A stretch of 64,000 nucleotides of DNA from Alphaproteobacteria bacterium UBA2903 (GTDB lineage Bacteria; Pseudomonadota; Alphaproteobacteria; CAAGCB01; CAG-977): positions 74,743-138,742 of the forward strand of contig DEDN01000035.1 of NCBI GenBank assembly GCA_002349565.1. The letters are read 5' to 3'. Position 1 is the stretch's first letter. Every line of letters starts with the position of its first letter. Of this stretch, positions 54,220 through 62,514 are shown one piece after another. A program made the position numbers and the translations under genes. Under the pieces are notes generated by a model. The model saw only the letters and a list, made by a program, of their open reading frames with translations, had not been told where the DNA came from and ran no database searches.

Positions 54220-55224
54220 TTATCGTTTGGCGGGTCTGCCTTTGCCGCGCCGTCCGACCGTTTGAAGCCCCCATCCGTTCGCCAGTCGCGCCGCTTCCTG
54301 TATCTGATTTTCGGAAGCGAACTCAAATCCTTTTTCTTTCGCTTTTTGAATCAAAGCCCGTTCGACGACTTTGTTTTCCGGAATGTTGTCGGCGGTGTAG
54401 CCGTTTTCCTCTATCACTTCGGCGACAAGGGCAAGCAACGGCGGCAAGGAGGATCTTTTTCTCACCGGTTTTGCCTCCTCGTATTTGAACAAAGGCGGAT
54501 TCACGGGCGGACAAACGCGCATCAGCTCTTTCGTATCGACCTCTATTTCCGCAAAGCCCCGTAAAAAGCGCGATACTCTGTTGCGCTTCAAATCCAGCTT
54601 GAAATCGGCGATCGCGCCCATCGTTCCGTAAGTGATGACCGGATAACGCGCGTCTTCGACGGAAGTTTCCTTGCCGAACAGTTTGCGGTATCGCTTTAAT
54701 CGCAAAGTTTGCCAATCGGGAACCGGAATATCGCCTTCCTCAAACTCGGCGTCGGGATCGAAACACTCGAAATCGAAACGTCCCGCTTTGTGGCAATACC
54801 GCGCTTTGAAGTGATACACTTTCCGGCAGACGCCGTTGAAATGAAACGCCTGAAGATTTTCTAACCATTCGTAATACAAAAATCTGACCGGAAGCTTCGT
54901 TCTCGGGTGAAGCAACCGCGTCAAGCCGATCAGGAAGCAGAGCAACACCATCAAACAGCGCGTGAAAAGCCACATCGTCAGCGTGTCCGCTCCGAAAAAG
55001 AAAGCGTAACGCCCGGTTATGGCGACTTTTTGCGTTTTAATCAGCACTTTTAATTTGTCTTTCGCCGCCCGTAAAAGCTTTTTTTGATACGGATAGGCGT
55101 CGCGGTAAACGTTCTTGAATTCCTCATCGGTCGGCGGATAACCGAACGCCACCCATTCGCACGCTTCCAGCAAAGTGCAGGTCGGCTTTATCGGTATTTC
55201 TATTTCTTCAAATCCTGTCGCCAT
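54220..55224 (-). CDS. Unknown 334-aa protein with a central hydrophobic segment
   Basis: From ATG 55224 (GGGGG upstream) the protein has a helical N-terminal part and one hydrophobic segment (WLFTRCLMVLLCFLIGL). A basic middle and a C-terminal helix-rich tail ending in GRRGKGRPAKR follow. I recognise no domain. It is divergent from the AlpA-like gene across a long inverted-repeat region, so it may be the element's replication or maintenance protein, but that is only inference. Confidence 0.6.
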   Translation of the reverse strand: MATGFEEIEIPIKPTCTLLEACEWVAFGYPPTDEEFKNVYRDAYPYQKKLLRAAKDKLKVLIKTQKVAITGRYAFFFGADTLTMWLFTRCLMVLLCFLIGLTRLLHPRTKLPVRFLYYEWLENLQAFHFNGVCRKVYHFKARYCHKAGRFDFECFDPDAEFEEGDIPVPDWQTLRLKRYRKLFGKETSVEDARYPVITYGTMGAIADFKLDLKRNRVSRFLRGFAEIEVDTKELMRVCPPVNPPLFKYEEAKPVRKRSSLPPLLALVAEVIEENGYTADNIPENKVVERALIQKAKEKGFEFASENQIQEAARLANGWGLQTVGRRGKGRPAKR

Positions 55225-55439
55225 CGTTTCCCCCTTATTCTTTCTCAAGAAAGGATAAGAAGGCCGTTGAAGGAAATCAACTTGTTGATTTTTATCGGTT
55301 TTTTGATTTTGATTGATTTTAATTGATGCCGGTCGAAAACGATTAAAAACGGGATAAAGTTTTTCTCAAATTGCTTTTTGCGCTAGAAAGACGTATCATC
55401 TTTAACGAAGCGGGAACTGGAAAAGGTTTTCGTTTTTCA

Positions 55440-55858
55440 GAGGTTGCTTTCAAAGGATAAAACACGCTTCGGGATTGTTACTGGGACGTTACCTTGAAAA
55501 CGGTTTCTAAAAAGTCAAAAAAACAAATAAGACAGGATTTTTTATTTAAGTTCAAACGGTTATCAAAACACATTCCCCGAAAAAAATTGATTTTTCAAAA
55601 TCGGGGAGGTTTTGACGTATGTTCAGATTCCACCCCTTCCGGTCGGAATTAAAGGTCTTAACGATCATTCCACATAGTGATTTTCGAACTCCCCGCTATG
55701 ACTTTAAAGTATTGCCGCTTTTTTGTCGGAAAGTTTTAACCGTTTGAATTTAAAACGGATTTCAGCGTTTTTTCTGCTTCGATTTTAGCAAGCCCTATTT
55801 TCAAGGTAACAGCACGGTAACAAAAATTCCATATTTGCCCGCCTTGGAAAGCAACCTC
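55440..55858. repeat. Long degenerate inverted repeat with GTTAC motifs between divergent genes
   Basis: Within the 812-base noncoding gap (55225-56036), four blocks occur in both halves, inverted about one centre near 55649. They are GAGGTTGCTTTC(A/C)AAGG (55440 and 55842), GTTAC-N6-GTTACCTTGAAAA (55477 and 55798), TTCAAACGGTTA (55551 and 55737) and CGGGGAG (55602 and 55689). Spacings between blocks match within two bases. Each half thus lies upstream of one of two divergent genes. The GTTAC block also resembles 37144-37160. Confidence 0.75.
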
Positions 55859-56036
55859 AATTTGTCGCCGTTGATTGCTCTATGACGCCATCAATCAAGG
55901 TACGTCTTTTTTCCGATTCCGTCAAGCCGCATGCAAAAGACTCAAAAAGCTCCCAAAAGCACCATTTTGAACGGTTCCTCTTTGATTTGTTTCATGCCAC
56001 CGTAAAGGCGTTTGAAATCAATCAAAGGAGTTCGTT

Positions 56037-56279
56037 ATGGAAATCAGGAAAGAATATTTAACGCGCGGACAAGCGGCTGAATACTGCATCAAACAGGGCT
56101 TGCCCGTCAGCCAGAAAACTTTGGCGAAATACGCGTGCGTCGGCGGCGGACCGAAGTTCCGCAAGTTCGGGACAATGCGCGTCGTCTATAAAATCACCGA
56201 CTTGGACGAATGGATTGAGCAGCGCTTGTCCGACACTTTTGCGGCGACGGGAATCCCTTGCGGCGGAGATGACGCATGA
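56037..56279 (+). CDS. AlpA/excisionase-like DNA-binding protein
   Basis: This 80-aa protein has the same pattern as the gene at 44733-44951: EYLTRGQAAEYCI, TLAKYACVGGGPKFRKFG and VVYKITDLDEWIEQRL. The start ATG is preceded by AAAGGAG. It lies between the long inverted repeat and the type I restriction locus and likely controls the mobile region. A 205-base gap to hsdM follows. Confidence 0.8.
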   Translation: MEIRKEYLTRGQAAEYCIKQGLPVSQKTLAKYACVGGGPKFRKFGTMRVVYKITDLDEWIEQRLSDTFAATGIPCGGDDA

Positions 56280-56451
56280 CGGACTTTGCGGACTTGTTTT
56301 TCCGTTCGTCGAAAACACCGAAAGAAGCGAGTGCAGGATACTCGTAATACGCTCCGGCTCTGCGAGGCACAATCAGAAGTGCGTTTTTTATGGAAAGCGT
56401 AATTTCCGGAAGTTGTTTTTTTACGGCTTGTTTTTGCGGCGGTGAACTTTT

Positions 56452-56466
56452 AGAATAGCGTATTCT
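56452..56466. promoter_or_regulatory. Palindrome AGAATA-GCG-TATTCT upstream of hsdM
   Basis: A perfect 6-bp inverted repeat with a 3-base spacer lies 24 bases before the hsdM start codon. It has the look of an operator for the restriction operon. No dedicated C-protein gene is visible. Confidence 0.35.
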
Positions 56467-56490
56467 TTCGGTTGAATCGTAGGGGTGAAA

Positions 56491-57963
56491 ATGATAACGG
56501 GTGTCATAAAAAACAAAATCGACAATATTTGGACGATCATCTGGGCGGGCGGAATAACCAATCCGATTACAGTGATTGAACAGCTGACTTATTTGATGTT
56601 TATTCACGATTTGGACGTCAAAGAGCTTGAAACGGAGCGGTTGGAAAACCTGACGCATACGAAAATGGAAAGGATTTTTCCGCAAACACCTGCGGGACAG
56701 GCGTTAAGGTGGCACAATTTCAAAGACAAGAACGCCGCCGAGATTTTTGCGACTTTAAAAGACCGCGTTTTCCCGTTTATCAAAAACGAGTTGGGTAAAG
56801 ACGAGCAGTCCGCTTTTTCCCGTTACATGAGCGACGCTCTGTTTTTGTTTCCCACGCCGCAGATTGTTGAAAGAGTCGTTACGGGATTGGACGATTTGTA
56901 TCAACACGACCTTTCGGGGTTGGACGTTCAGGGCGACTTGTACGAATATATGCTGGATAAATTGGCGACTTCCGGAAAAAACGGGCAATTCAGAACACCG
57001 GCGCAAATCCGCAACATGATGGTTCGCCTGATCGAACCGACGCCGGATTCAAAGATTTGCGATCCGGCGTGCGGCACGGCGGGCTTTTTGATTTCAAGCG
57101 CGGAGTTTATTCGTTCCAAATATGAAAACGTGATGACTTCGGAACAATGGGATCACTTTGCGGGCGATATGTTCAGCGGGTTCGATATGGACAAGACGAT
57201 GTTGCGAATTTCCGCAATGAACCTGATGCTTCATTCAATCACAACGCCGACGATCGAATATCGGGACAGCGTTTCCAAAACGAACGACATCGCCGAAGAA
57301 TACGACATCGTACTGGCAAACCCGCCGTTTGCGGGAACGATCGACAAAGAAGGCGTCAGCGACGATTTGAAACGCGTCTGCAATACGACGAAAACGGAAC
57401 TGCTGTTTATCGCTTTGTTTTTAAGAATGTTGAAAAAGGGCGGTCGTTGCGCCTGCATCGTCCCCGACGGCGTTTTGTTCGGCACGACCAAAGCCCACCA
57501 ATCCCTGCGCAAGGAACTGATTGAAAACCATAAATTGCAAGCCGTGATTTCCATGCCGTCGGGGGTGTTCAAACCCTATTCCGGCGTTTCGACAGCCGTT
57601 CTGGTCTTTACCAAGACGGGCGCGGGCGGCACGGACAAGGTTTGGTTTTACGATATGAACGCCGACGGGTTCAGTCTGGACGACAAGCGCAATCCCGTTG
57701 AGGAAAACGACATTCCGGACATTCTGGCGCGGTTTCATAATTTGGCGGGCGAAACGTCGCGCGCCCGCACGGAACAAAGCTTCTTCGTCCCTAAATCCGA
57801 AATTGAACAAAACAATTACGATTTGTCGATCAACCGGTATAAAGAAGTCGTCCACGAAAAAATCGAATACGACAAACCCGACGTTATCTTGACCCGCATC
57901 GACACCCTCATCGCCGACATCGCGGCGCAAACGAAAAAAGTCAGAGAAATGCTCAATGGATGA
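56491..57963 (+). CDS. hsdM: Type I restriction-modification methyltransferase subunit HsdM
   Basis: This 490-aa N6-adenine DNA methyltransferase has the HsdM N-terminal helical domain (ITNPITVIEQLTYLMFIHDL), SAM motif I DPACGTAGF at residue 191 and the catalytic NPPF at 277-280. The region FRTPAQIRNMMVRLIEP is typical. It forms a complex with HsdS for methylation and with HsdR for cleavage. ATG 56491 has TAGGGG at good spacing; GTG 56485 is the less likely alternative. The next gene overlaps its end by eight bases. Confidence 0.95.
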   Translation: MITGVIKNKIDNIWTIIWAGGITNPITVIEQLTYLMFIHDLDVKELETERLENLTHTKMERIFPQTPAGQALRWHNFKDKNAAEIFATLKDRVFPFIKNELGKDEQSAFSRYMSDALFLFPTPQIVERVVTGLDDLYQHDLSGLDVQGDLYEYMLDKLATSGKNGQFRTPAQIRNMMVRLIEPTPDSKICDPACGTAGFLISSAEFIRSKYENVMTSEQWDHFAGDMFSGFDMDKTMLRISAMNLMLHSITTPTIEYRDSVSKTNDIAEEYDIVLANPPFAGTIDKEGVSDDLKRVCNTTKTELLFIALFLRMLKKGGRCACIVPDGVLFGTTKAHQSLRKELIENHKLQAVISMPSGVFKPYSGVSTAVLVFTKTGAGGTDKVWFYDMNADGFSLDDKRNPVEENDIPDILARFHNLAGETSRARTEQSFFVPKSEIEQNNYDLSINRYKEVVHEKIEYDKPDVILTRIDTLIADIAAQTKKVREMLNG

Positions 57964-58540
57964 TACTGTTTTAATAAACAGCCTGAAAAATGCTGTTGAA
58001 CAGCTTTATGAAAAAGATGCGTATTTGTTGCACAGCAACCACGAATTGCACGAGCAAACCGTTTCGCATAGATTGGCGGTGTATTTGGAAAACAATTTAA
58101 GAAAATTCTCTATATTCCGAGAAAACGACTTTTCTGTTGATTGCGAATATAACAAAAACGGAAAGAAGTTAAAAATAGTTTCTTGTTATAGCTGCCCTAA
58201 TAGAGATTGCGTTTTATTAGAAAACAGATCTTTTGAAAAAATAAACTGTGTTCGTCCGGACATTATCGTTCATAAAAGAGGGAATAATTTTCCGACAAAT
58301 TTATTGATAGTTGAATTAAAAAAGAAAACAAACAAAAATTTTAATGAAAAATATAAAGATAAAATGAAATTATCCGCTTTCACTTGTCAAAGACAGGAAG
58401 ACGAAAAACATCATTACCAATACCAACTTGGCTTTTTTATTGAATATAGTGGTAAAGCGATGGCTTTACAGGAATTTAAAAACGGAAAAGAAACAGCTGT
58501 TTATAGCTTTGATGCCGAAACAAAAAAATGGACAGATTGA
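57956..58540 (+). CDS. PD-(D/E)XK-like protein embedded in the hsd operon
   Basis: This 194-aa protein has Asp102 in VRPDIIV and Glu120-x-Lys122 in LLIVELKKK, the spacing of PD-(D/E)XK nucleases. An upstream HEQTVSHRLAVYLE may supply the conserved first acidic residue. Much more AT-rich than hsdM. It overlaps hsdM by eight bases and is followed by hsdS after one base, so it belongs to the operon. It is not a standard Hsd subunit; it might be an accessory nuclease, a second defence effector or a regulator. Confidence 0.65.
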   Translation: MDDTVLINSLKNAVEQLYEKDAYLLHSNHELHEQTVSHRLAVYLENNLRKFSIFRENDFSVDCEYNKNGKKLKIVSCYSCPNRDCVLLENRSFEKINCVRPDIIVHKRGNNFPTNLLIVELKKKTNKNFNEKYKDKMKLSAFTCQRQEDEKHHYQYQLGFFIEYSGKAMALQEFKNGKETAVYSFDAETKKWTD

Positions 58541-58541
58541 T

Positions 58542-59630
58542 ATGAACAAATGGAAAAAAGTTAAATTAGGAAAGCAATTAAAACGCATTAGAACAGGAAA
58601 ACTTGATGCAAATGCATCAAGTGAAAATGGGATATATCCTTTCTTTACTTGCTCTGTATTTCCACTAAAAATAGGGACGTACAGCTATGATTGTGAATGT
58701 GTACTTGTTGCAGGGAATGGAGATTTAAATGTAAAATATTACAATGGAAAATTCGATGCTTATCAAAGGACGTACATACTTGAAGTTTTAGATAAAAATA
58801 TTTTAAATACACGATATTTTTATTATTTTATGAAAGATTACATTGATATTTTAAGAACCAAAACAAAAGGAGGGGTTATTAAATATATTCGCCTTAATGA
58901 TATAGCAGATGCGGAAATCCCTCTGCCGGCGATGGAGGAGCAGAAGAAAATCGCGGCGCGGTTGGACGCCGTTTCCGATTTGCTGGCAAAACAAAAACAA
59001 CTGCTGTCCGAACAAGACAACCTGATCCAATCCCTCTTTTACGATATGTTTTTAAAACAAAATTTCTCTAAACGAAAAATCGTAGATTTTGTTGAAACCG
59101 ATGTGAAAAATGCAAAAAAAATATTTAATAAAAATAACTTTATTAAATATATTGATATTTCGTCAATAGATAATAATTCAAATATCATAACAGGTTATAC
59201 ACATATCGAGTTTTGTGATGCTCCATCCAGAGCGCAACAAGTCGTCAAAAAAAATGATATCCTTGTTTCAACAGTAAGACCTAATCTGAAAAATATTGCT
59301 TTAATAAAGTTTAACGATAATAATCTTGTTGCCTCTTCTGGTTTTTGCGTATTACGAGCTAAAAATATAGAACCTGTTTTTTTGCTATACAATGTTCTTT
59401 CTCAGGATTTTACAGAAAAAATGGTAAGTGCTGTAACGGGAGCGAACTATCCTGCTATTAAAAATTCAGATATTTTAAATTATAAGATTCCTGTTCCTCC
59501 TCTTGAATTACAGGAAAAATTTGCGGCGATCGTCGAACAAATCGAATCCGAAAAATCGAAAATCAAATCCGCCATCGCCGAAACCCAAACCCTTTTCAAC
59601 GCCCTAATGTCTGAATATTTTGAGGATTAA
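58542..59630 (+). CDS. hsdS: Type I restriction-modification specificity subunit HsdS
   Basis: This 362-aa protein has two target recognition domains separated by a conserved helical spacer. The pattern IPLPAMEEQKKIAARLDAVSDLLAKQKQLL ends the first and IPVPPLELQEKFAAIVEQIESEK ends the second (given here as short parts of the conserved helices). The TRDs are AT-rich and variable, the helices GC-richer, as expected for swapped specificities. It directs HsdM and HsdR to a bipartite site. The start overlaps the preceding stop region by one base. Confidence 0.93.
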   Translation: MNKWKKVKLGKQLKRIRTGKLDANASSENGIYPFFTCSVFPLKIGTYSYDCECVLVAGNGDLNVKYYNGKFDAYQRTYILEVLDKNILNTRYFYYFMKDYIDILRTKTKGGVIKYIRLNDIADAEIPLPAMEEQKKIAARLDAVSDLLAKQKQLLSEQDNLIQSLFYDMFLKQNFSKRKIVDFVETDVKNAKKIFNKNNFIKYIDISSIDNNSNIITGYTHIEFCDAPSRAQQVVKKNDILVSTVRPNLKNIALIKFNDNNLVASSGFCVLRAKNIEPVFLLYNVLSQDFTEKMVSAVTGANYPAIKNSDILNYKIPVPPLELQEKFAAIVEQIESEKSKIKSAIAETQTLFNALMSEYFED

Positions 59631-59631
59631 A

Positions 59632-61422
59632 ATGGATATAGAAAGTAAAGCCGTCTCAGCGATAAATGATAAAATTGCAGATATTAACAGACTGAAATCT
59701 TTTATAACGCAAAATGACAAGACGCCCGCTTATGATGGCTCTATAGCAATTTATAAAAATGATAGCACTAAAAATGAAAACATGGATTCTTCCGTTCGCG
59801 TTCAAGTAAAAGGACGTGAAACAGATGATTTGTCTTTAAAAAATATTGAATATCCAGTTGATATATCTAATTTAAAAATATACCTAAATGACGGTGGCGT
59901 TTTATTTTTTGTTGTCCTTATTCACAAGGAAACAAAAGAAACAAAAATATATTACAACTCTCTGCTTCCGTTTAAAATCAATTTTCTACTTAAAAATTTA
60001 AGAAAATCACAAAAAACAAAAAGCATTACCTTAAAAAGGTTTCCACAAAGTGAAAATGACATCATTGAGTTGCTTGTGAATTTTTCAAGAGATTCAAGCA
60101 AACAATGTAATGTGTGCAATATAGGCGTTTTATCATTAGAAGAATTAAAAAATAGAAACGAGCCAATTTGTAACTTACAAAGTTTTTATTATGCAACAAA
60201 AGGGAATACCTCTTCTGCGCCAGATCGTATTTTTGAAAAAGAGATATACCAATATGCTGTCAGCGCGACAGGTGTTTTTTATCCGATAGCTCAATTTTCT
60301 CTTTCAGAAATATTACAAGATGTAACTGCTAATGTAATTTGCAAAAACAAAAAAGTATTCGAAAAATTTGTCATAAAACGAACGAACAATAGTATTTATA
60401 TTATTATCGGAGAGAGCATAACACTTAATTTAGAAAAAGATGCGCTAACAAATGGAGGGACTGCAATTATTACATTTTCTCCTCATGGTAGCATTTCAAA
60501 TAGAATTAAAGCGTCAAATCTCATGCTTGATATTCTTAATGAAAACGAAGTTCAAATTGGAGACGCAAAAATATTAAACATCTCAAAAGAAAATCCGTCC
60601 CCAATTGATGAAAATGAGATTAAGAAAAATATATCTTTCTTAGAAAATGTTCAAAAAGCTTGTGTTAAAGCTGGTATAGACGCTGAAAATATTTCAGAAG
60701 AAATTGTTTTCGATGTGCAAACTCTTCAATTTTTAATAGATGTTTTTATAAAAAATGAGCCTAAATCCTTAGAAACAAATGTTTCTGAAAAAGAAAGTTT
60801 TGGCTTACTATCAATAGGTCAGAAAAATATGAAGCTTTTGATTTTCGCAAAAAACATTCATGATAAAATATATAAAATAAGCAATTATTTTTATGCAGAT
60901 TTCTCCTCTGTAATGAAAAATGACAATGGTTTAGAATACGCAGTAAGCAGATATGTCCCATTAAAAAAGGAACATTTTGCAAAAGCATTAAATATTCAAT
61001 ACGATGAAATTGCTGAAGATGTTTTTAAATATAAGCATACTGAACAATATCATTACAATGTGACGCTAATGTTACTTGAAATGATTAAAGCGTTTGATGA
61101 AACAGGTACTACCGCATTATATAAAGCAATAATAGATGTTGCGGAATGGTTACAAAAATTTAATGGGACGGAAAAAGAGAAAGATTTAAGCGACATCAAT
61201 TATATTCAGTGCAAAAAACGGAAAGAACCTATCAATGATACGGATAAATTGACGTTATATAGAATATGTGAGAAAAACGTAGAAGAAGACATCAAGCTTG
61301 CATGTTACATTCTTCTTGATATGAAAGAAAAAGCAAAAGAGGTTTTTGACAATCTCGATTCGAAAACAAAAGAAATTTTCGAAAAATTCCCCATTTATAC
61401 GCTTTATAAAAAAATGTTTTAA
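59632..61422 (+). CDS. DUF4365-like nuclease-domain protein of 596 aa, embedded in the hsd operon
   Basis: The first 120 residues look like a DUF4365-type PD-(D/E)XK domain: Asp35 in PAYDGSIAIY and Gln58-x-Lys60 in VRVQVKGRE, then YPVDISNLKIYL. The remaining 470 residues are unknown, AT-rich and lack clear motifs; a helical C-terminal part includes EDIKLACYILLDMKEKAKEV. GAGG lies just before ATG 59632. It starts two bases after hsdS and ends in a four-base overlap with the convergent toxin gene, so it is the last gene of the plus-strand block before hsdR. Function unknown, possibly an added defence effector. Confidence 0.6.
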   Translation: MDIESKAVSAINDKIADINRLKSFITQNDKTPAYDGSIAIYKNDSTKNENMDSSVRVQVKGRETDDLSLKNIEYPVDISNLKIYLNDGGVLFFVVLIHKETKETKIYYNSLLPFKINFLLKNLRKSQKTKSITLKRFPQSENDIIELLVNFSRDSSKQCNVCNIGVLSLEELKNRNEPICNLQSFYYATKGNTSSAPDRIFEKEIYQYAVSATGVFYPIAQFSLSEILQDVTANVICKNKKVFEKFVIKRTNNSIYIIIGESITLNLEKDALTNGGTAIITFSPHGSISNRIKASNLMLDILNENEVQIGDAKILNISKENPSPIDENEIKKNISFLENVQKACVKAGIDAENISEEIVFDVQTLQFLIDVFIKNEPKSLETNVSEKESFGLLSIGQKNMKLLIFAKNIHDKIYKISNYFYADFSSVMKNDNGLEYAVSRYVPLKKEHFAKALNIQYDEIAEDVFKYKHTEQYHYNVTLMLLEMIKAFDETGTTALYKAIIDVAEWLQKFNGTEKEKDLSDINYIQCKKRKEPINDTDKLTLYRICEKNVEEDIKLACYILLDMKEKAKEVFDNLDSKTKEIFEKFPIYTLYKKMF

Positions 61423-61850
61423 AACACTTCAAAAAACTTTCTGAAAATCGGCGGCAATTCTTTTGACGTTTTCGCGCCGTTCTGGATGCGCCGCAAAATT
61501 TCGTCCGAAACGGTGCATTTATAACGGAAGCTTTGCGCCAGCTGTTTTTTGACGACGTCACTTTGCTTTACCGCCTTTGCCCATTCGTATCGCGCGAACG
61601 ACGGTTTAATGATAACGCCCCGCCCGTCGTCCGCCGTGATTTCGCCGATATCGAAAGTACAAGCGTCGTCGTAGTATTTGCATGCCTGCCCGTTATAAGA
61701 ATAACGCCCGTTTTCTTGGAATTTAATAGAAGAAATCGGAATGACCAGCATTTCATCGTCCGCGTTTATATCGGACGCGATAACGATATAATGCGGCGCT
61801 TCGGCATTTGGAACGTCCGCGAAAAAGCAAACGCCCTTACAATGCATCAT
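61419..61850 (-). CDS. Putative toxin paired with a Panacea antitoxin
   Basis: This 143-aa protein has a beta-rich pattern: HYIVIASDINADDEMLVIPISS, then DDACTFDIGE, GVIIKPSFARYEWAK, and a helical end ILRRIQNGAKTSKELP. This resembles MazF/PemK-like or other small toxins associated with Panacea proteins. Its first codons overlap the end of the Panacea gene by 14 bases. No single catalytic motif proves the activity, so the toxin role rests on context. Confidence 0.6.
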   Translation of the reverse strand: MMHCKGVCFFADVPNAEAPHYIVIASDINADDEMLVIPISSIKFQENGRYSYNGQACKYYDDACTFDIGEITADDGRGVIIKPSFARYEWAKAVKQSDVVKKQLAQSFRYKCTVSDEILRRIQNGAKTSKELPPIFRKFFEVF

Positions 61851-62373
61851 TCAAGCCGCAAACAAATTCATATTCTTCTTTGGCTTCGCGGATTTCCGCG
61901 TCACTGCGTCCCAAAGCGCGCATAATGTCGCAATAGCGGATTTTTTTGCTGCTGTTTTGCGGATCATGCCATTCGGGCAGATTTTTATGCGTATAATCTT
62001 CCAACTGAAAGGAAGTGTAATGTCTGAACCGTTCGGAAACGGTCGAGATATATTCCTTGTCCTTTTCGCTGAGCAGGGCAAGCTCTGTTTCCTTTTTGAC
62101 GGCGATGTCGTTGTAGTATTTGGCGGGCAGGCTTTCCAGCCATTCGCCCCACTCCGAACCGTTTAAATCGTTCAGCATATTCAGCGTCAAGCTCAAAACG
62201 GGACCGTGTTTCATGCTGAAAAAAATGTCGCCCGAAACCGACGTGTCGCGTTCCGCAATGGCTTCGCGGTCAATCAGATACAATTCTTTCATCAGTTTCA
62301 GCAAATTCATTTTGCCGCCGTTCAAACCCAGCAGATAAACGATTTCCTGCAAAACCTTGTCAGATGAAAACAT
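61837..62373 (-). CDS. Panacea-domain (DUF4065/SocA-like) antitoxin
   Basis: This 178-aa protein has the Panacea pattern: VLQEIVYLLGLNGGKMNLLKLM, KELYLIDREAIA, FSMKHGPVLSLTLNML, and a C-terminal LEDYTHKNLPEW. Panacea antitoxins neutralise varied toxins encoded next to them. The start at 62373 is the family N-terminus; an open extension to 62448 is not supported. It runs against hsdR, with a divergent spacer of about 140 bases, so it interrupts the restriction operon. Confidence 0.8.
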   Translation of the reverse strand: MFSSDKVLQEIVYLLGLNGGKMNLLKLMKELYLIDREAIAERDTSVSGDIFFSMKHGPVLSLTLNMLNDLNGSEWGEWLESLPAKYYNDIAVKKETELALLSEKDKEYISTVSERFRHYTSFQLEDYTHKNLPEWHDPQNSSKKIRYCDIMRALGRSDAEIREAKEEYEFVCGLNDAL

Positions 62374-62514
62374 AATGCGCGCCTTCCATTCGATTAAGCA
62401 ACATAACATATATAAGCTTGCTTTACAAAAAAAAATCGAAAAAATCAAAAAACATTTGCCAAAGGTTCAAACGCAGTTTTACACTTGTAACACTTTGATT
62501 GAACGGGGGAAAGC

